Positions 53,010-54,705 of a stretch of DNA of 54,705 nucleotides are shown here, one piece after another (the stretch's first letter is position 1; each line of letters starts with the position of its first letter). The position numbers and the translations under genes are program-made. The notes beneath the pieces are model-generated. The model saw only the letters and a program-made list of their open reading frames with translations. It was not told the origin of the DNA and did not search any database. Source of the stretch: Planctomycetaceae bacterium. Its GTDB lineage: Bacteria; Planctomycetota; Planctomycetia; Pirellulales; Pirellulaceae. Where the stretch lies: assembly GCA_012729315.1 (NCBI GenBank), contig JAAYDI010000142.1, positions 1 to 54,705 of the forward strand, written 5' to 3'.

Positions 53010-54461
53010 TCAGTCGCTGCTGCGCAGTTCGGCGAGCATCTCGAGCAGGTTCTCGGTGAGAATCACGGAGGAGTCTTCCTGGACCCTGCTGGTACCGAAC
53101 CACGTTTCGTAGCCGCCCAACTGGTGTTGCTGGGGTGTGGGGAGGTAGCCGTTGCAGCCATTGGCAATACCCATCACCATAGTACACGGGAAGGGACTGC
53201 GTTTCTTCAGATCCAGACCGATCTCCACGAATGCTTCAAAGGGGATTGCGCAGATGGCCAACTCGCCAATCCGCAGTGCCTGCACGGTGACTGTCAGCGT
53301 GGGTTCTACATCGGCGAGGTTCAGCACGCGGTACGCATAATCCGTGGCGCGCCGCGGAAGCTTGTCGCGCTCGGACGGGTCGGTGATGGCCAGCACTGCC
53401 CGCGCCTCCTCGATCTGCTCCGCCGTGGGCCGGCGCATCTGCAGCGTGACCTGACGCTCCAGCATGCCAAGGCGCGCGTCCGGACAATGGTCGGCAATGC
53501 TGGCCCGCGCGTGCCACGCCGCATCGGCCGCCTTCTGGGCAACGATACGGATCTGCTCGAACGGCTCGCGCGGCGGGCGGTTCACGAGGAAGGGGATGTT
53601 GTTGATGTCGCCCGATGCACCATTGGACATTATGGCCACGAAACGCTCGTCGCCACGCACACGCGATCGCATCAGCCGCGCAAACTCACCGAAATAATCG
53701 GCCGAGACCATCGCCGCTGGCACGCCCCCCACGTAATGCAGTGAATAGTTGGCCAACAGCGCCAGAGGCTTGTGCGACTGCGCGTCCTGCACCGAGAGGA
53801 TCGTGACGTCGGGATCGGTAGGACCCGCCGGGCGGTCGAGTACGTCGGCGGATGTGCTCGGATTCATCTCGACCTGATCGAGACGTCCGAAGGGATTCGG
53901 GGTTATCTTGCCCGGTTTCAGGAACCAGCGCCGATTGAACACCTCCTCGGGCAGCGGATGGGCTGCCGCGCCAACGGCCGCGGGGCGCAGCGCGGCGTGC
54001 GCCTGGACGAACGCATCCGCGATTCCGGCCAGCAGAATCTTCCGGTAGGCCACGGCCGGCTCCGGGCCTTCCTTGACATACGAAGGCGGGGCACTGTGCG
54101 TGTGGGTGGCTGCCACCAGCATCCTGTCGACCGGGATCCCGCAGCGCTGCGAGGCCTGGGCCTTGGCTTCGTCCAACGCCTCCTGCGCCACCCCCAGATT
54201 ATCGACGACCACGATCCCCAGGGTGGTCGTCCCGTCATCCAGCACCAATCCGCGTGCAAACAACGGATCGTGTACCTGGTCGGCCATGTTGGCGTCAAAC
54301 CCGCCCGGCATGTTCACTGGAAACTCGGTCGGACTGATGTCGACGGCTGCTGCCCCGGCACGAAGCACGCTCGCACCGCTGTCCGCGGCGCGGGCCGGAA
54401 GTCCGAGAACACCAAGCGAACCGAATGAAAATAACACGGCAAACAGCAGAGTGCATCTCAC
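53010..54461 (-). CDS. Secreted neutral/alkaline ceramidase-like hydrolase (paralogue 4)
   Basis: A 483-residue protein when started at GTG 54461, which has GAGG six bases upstream and begins a clean signal peptide (MRCTLLFAVLFSFGSLGVLG, cut after ARA). The ATG at 54527 adds 22 basic residues and has no good ribosome site. The core begins AGAAAVDISPTEFPVN and the metal motif is ATHTHSAP at about 118-125, the closest of the four paralogues to the classical ATHTHSGP. NGASGDINN near the middle matches the block around the catalytic Ser of ceramidases. This is the copy most likely to be a real amidase of the family; the substrate remains unknown. Confidence 0.83.
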   Translation of the reverse strand: MRCTLLFAVLFSFGSLGVLGLPARAADSGASVLRAGAAAVDISPTEFPVNMPGGFDANMADQVHDPLFARGLVLDDGTTTLGIVVVDNLGVAQEALDEAKAQASQRCGIPVDRMLVAATHTHSAPPSYVKEGPEPAVAYRKILLAGIADAFVQAHAALRPAAVGAAAHPLPEEVFNRRWFLKPGKITPNPFGRLDQVEMNPSTSADVLDRPAGPTDPDVTILSVQDAQSHKPLALLANYSLHYVGGVPAAMVSADYFGEFARLMRSRVRGDERFVAIMSNGASGDINNIPFLVNRPPREPFEQIRIVAQKAADAAWHARASIADHCPDARLGMLERQVTLQMRRPTAEQIEEARAVLAITDPSERDKLPRRATDYAYRVLNLADVEPTLTVTVQALRIGELAICAIPFEAFVEIGLDLKKRSPFPCTMVMGIANGCNGYLPTPQQHQLGGYETWFGTSRVQEDSSVILTENLLEMLAELRSSD

Positions 54462-54669
54462 GGCAGACCTCGCAATGGTGGGAGCTGAGAAGGCGATATG
54501 CGCCACTCCACGCCGGTGGCAGCACATGCCACTTTCTACGGCACACCAGGAACCGGGTCAAGATTTTTTGCCGCGAAGCGTGTCCTTTCGGTAGGCGTGC
54601 ACAACCGCGAGAGGGCGATGTGCTAGCGTGGTGGCTGTCCCGTGTCCCACTCCCATCGGAGAACAGCCC

Positions 54670-54705
54670 ATGCGCAAGCGGAAGAGTCCGGAGGTGCCAA
54701 CATCC
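54670..54705 (+). CDS. Start of a gene running off the right edge (partial)
   Basis: ATG at 54670 is preceded by GGAGA with eight bases between. The twelve codons visible read MRKRKSPEVPTS. The basic start fits a cytosolic or signal-anchored protein but nothing more can be said. The 208 bp between this and the divergent gene at 54461 shows no other gene. Confidence 0.4.
   Translation, partial: MRKRKSPEVPTS

Overview
The window comes from a GC-rich bacterium that I read as a planctomycete (Planctomycetota, Pirellulales-like). The evidence is the mix of gene families. There are many secreted or Tat-exported sugar-active enzymes and four Tat-leader Gfo/Idh/MocA proteins. There are four neutral-ceramidase-like proteins. 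A very large protein resembles the alpha subunit of hydrazine synthase and has two c-type heme motifs. There is also a formyl-methanofuran operon (fhcBAC), which among bacteria is typical of planctomycetes and methylotrophs. Intergenic heptamer repeats of the kind common in this phylum fit as well. I see no rRNA, tRNA, CRISPR array, phage or intact insertion sequence.

Layout. 1-580 is non-coding, with imperfect direct repeats and a 7-bp tandem array. 581-13150 alternates ceramidase-like proteins with a lipoprotein thioredoxin, a YetA/PcRGLX-like lyase, an MFS transporter and two Gfo/Idh/MocA proteins. 13322-17224 is the HzsA-related multidomain heme protein. 17321-25071 holds a beta-helix protein, a triple-domain secreted glycan enzyme (WbsX/GH99-like, sialidase-like and 3-keto-glycoside hydrolase-like), a Gfo/Idh protein with a GH109-like motif change, and an SGNH hydrolase. 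25201-27561 contains an unknown helical protein, a 685-bp non-coding stretch with an inverted pair of hairpin elements, a DMT-family small membrane protein and a frameshifted remnant. 27647-34388 contains another Gfo/Idh protein, an FAD oxidoreductase with a tryptophan-rich leader, a second frameshifted remnant, a glycosyltransferase and a sialidase. 34567-44074 contains an MBL-fold plus metallophosphoesterase pair, an MFS transporter, PepD, an OPT transporter and a GH123/DUF4091 protein. 44134-48447 is the fhcBAC operon. 48709-54461 holds an M19 dipeptidase, a large unknown secreted protein and the fourth ceramidase-like protein.

How it fits together. Most products should act outside the cytoplasm. 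Sialidase-like, GH123-like, GH109-like, 3-keto-glycoside hydrolase-like, lyase-like, esterase-like and ceramidase-like activities would together suit scavenging of complex glycans or glycolipids. PepD, OPT and the M19 dipeptidase suit peptide uptake and breakdown. The fhc genes are a separate C1-transfer module. They appear to keep the metal-pterin and Fe-S residues of a real formylmethanofuran dehydrogenase, and no formyltransferase gene (fhcD/ftr) lies beside them.

A recurring feature is short tandem duplication, mostly with a 7- or 14-bp period, in intergenic DNA and at the starts of two genes. Two gene remnants each carry one extra G in a GGGG run, and a third small gene is split by a single in-frame TAG. 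These may be real decay or assembly errors.
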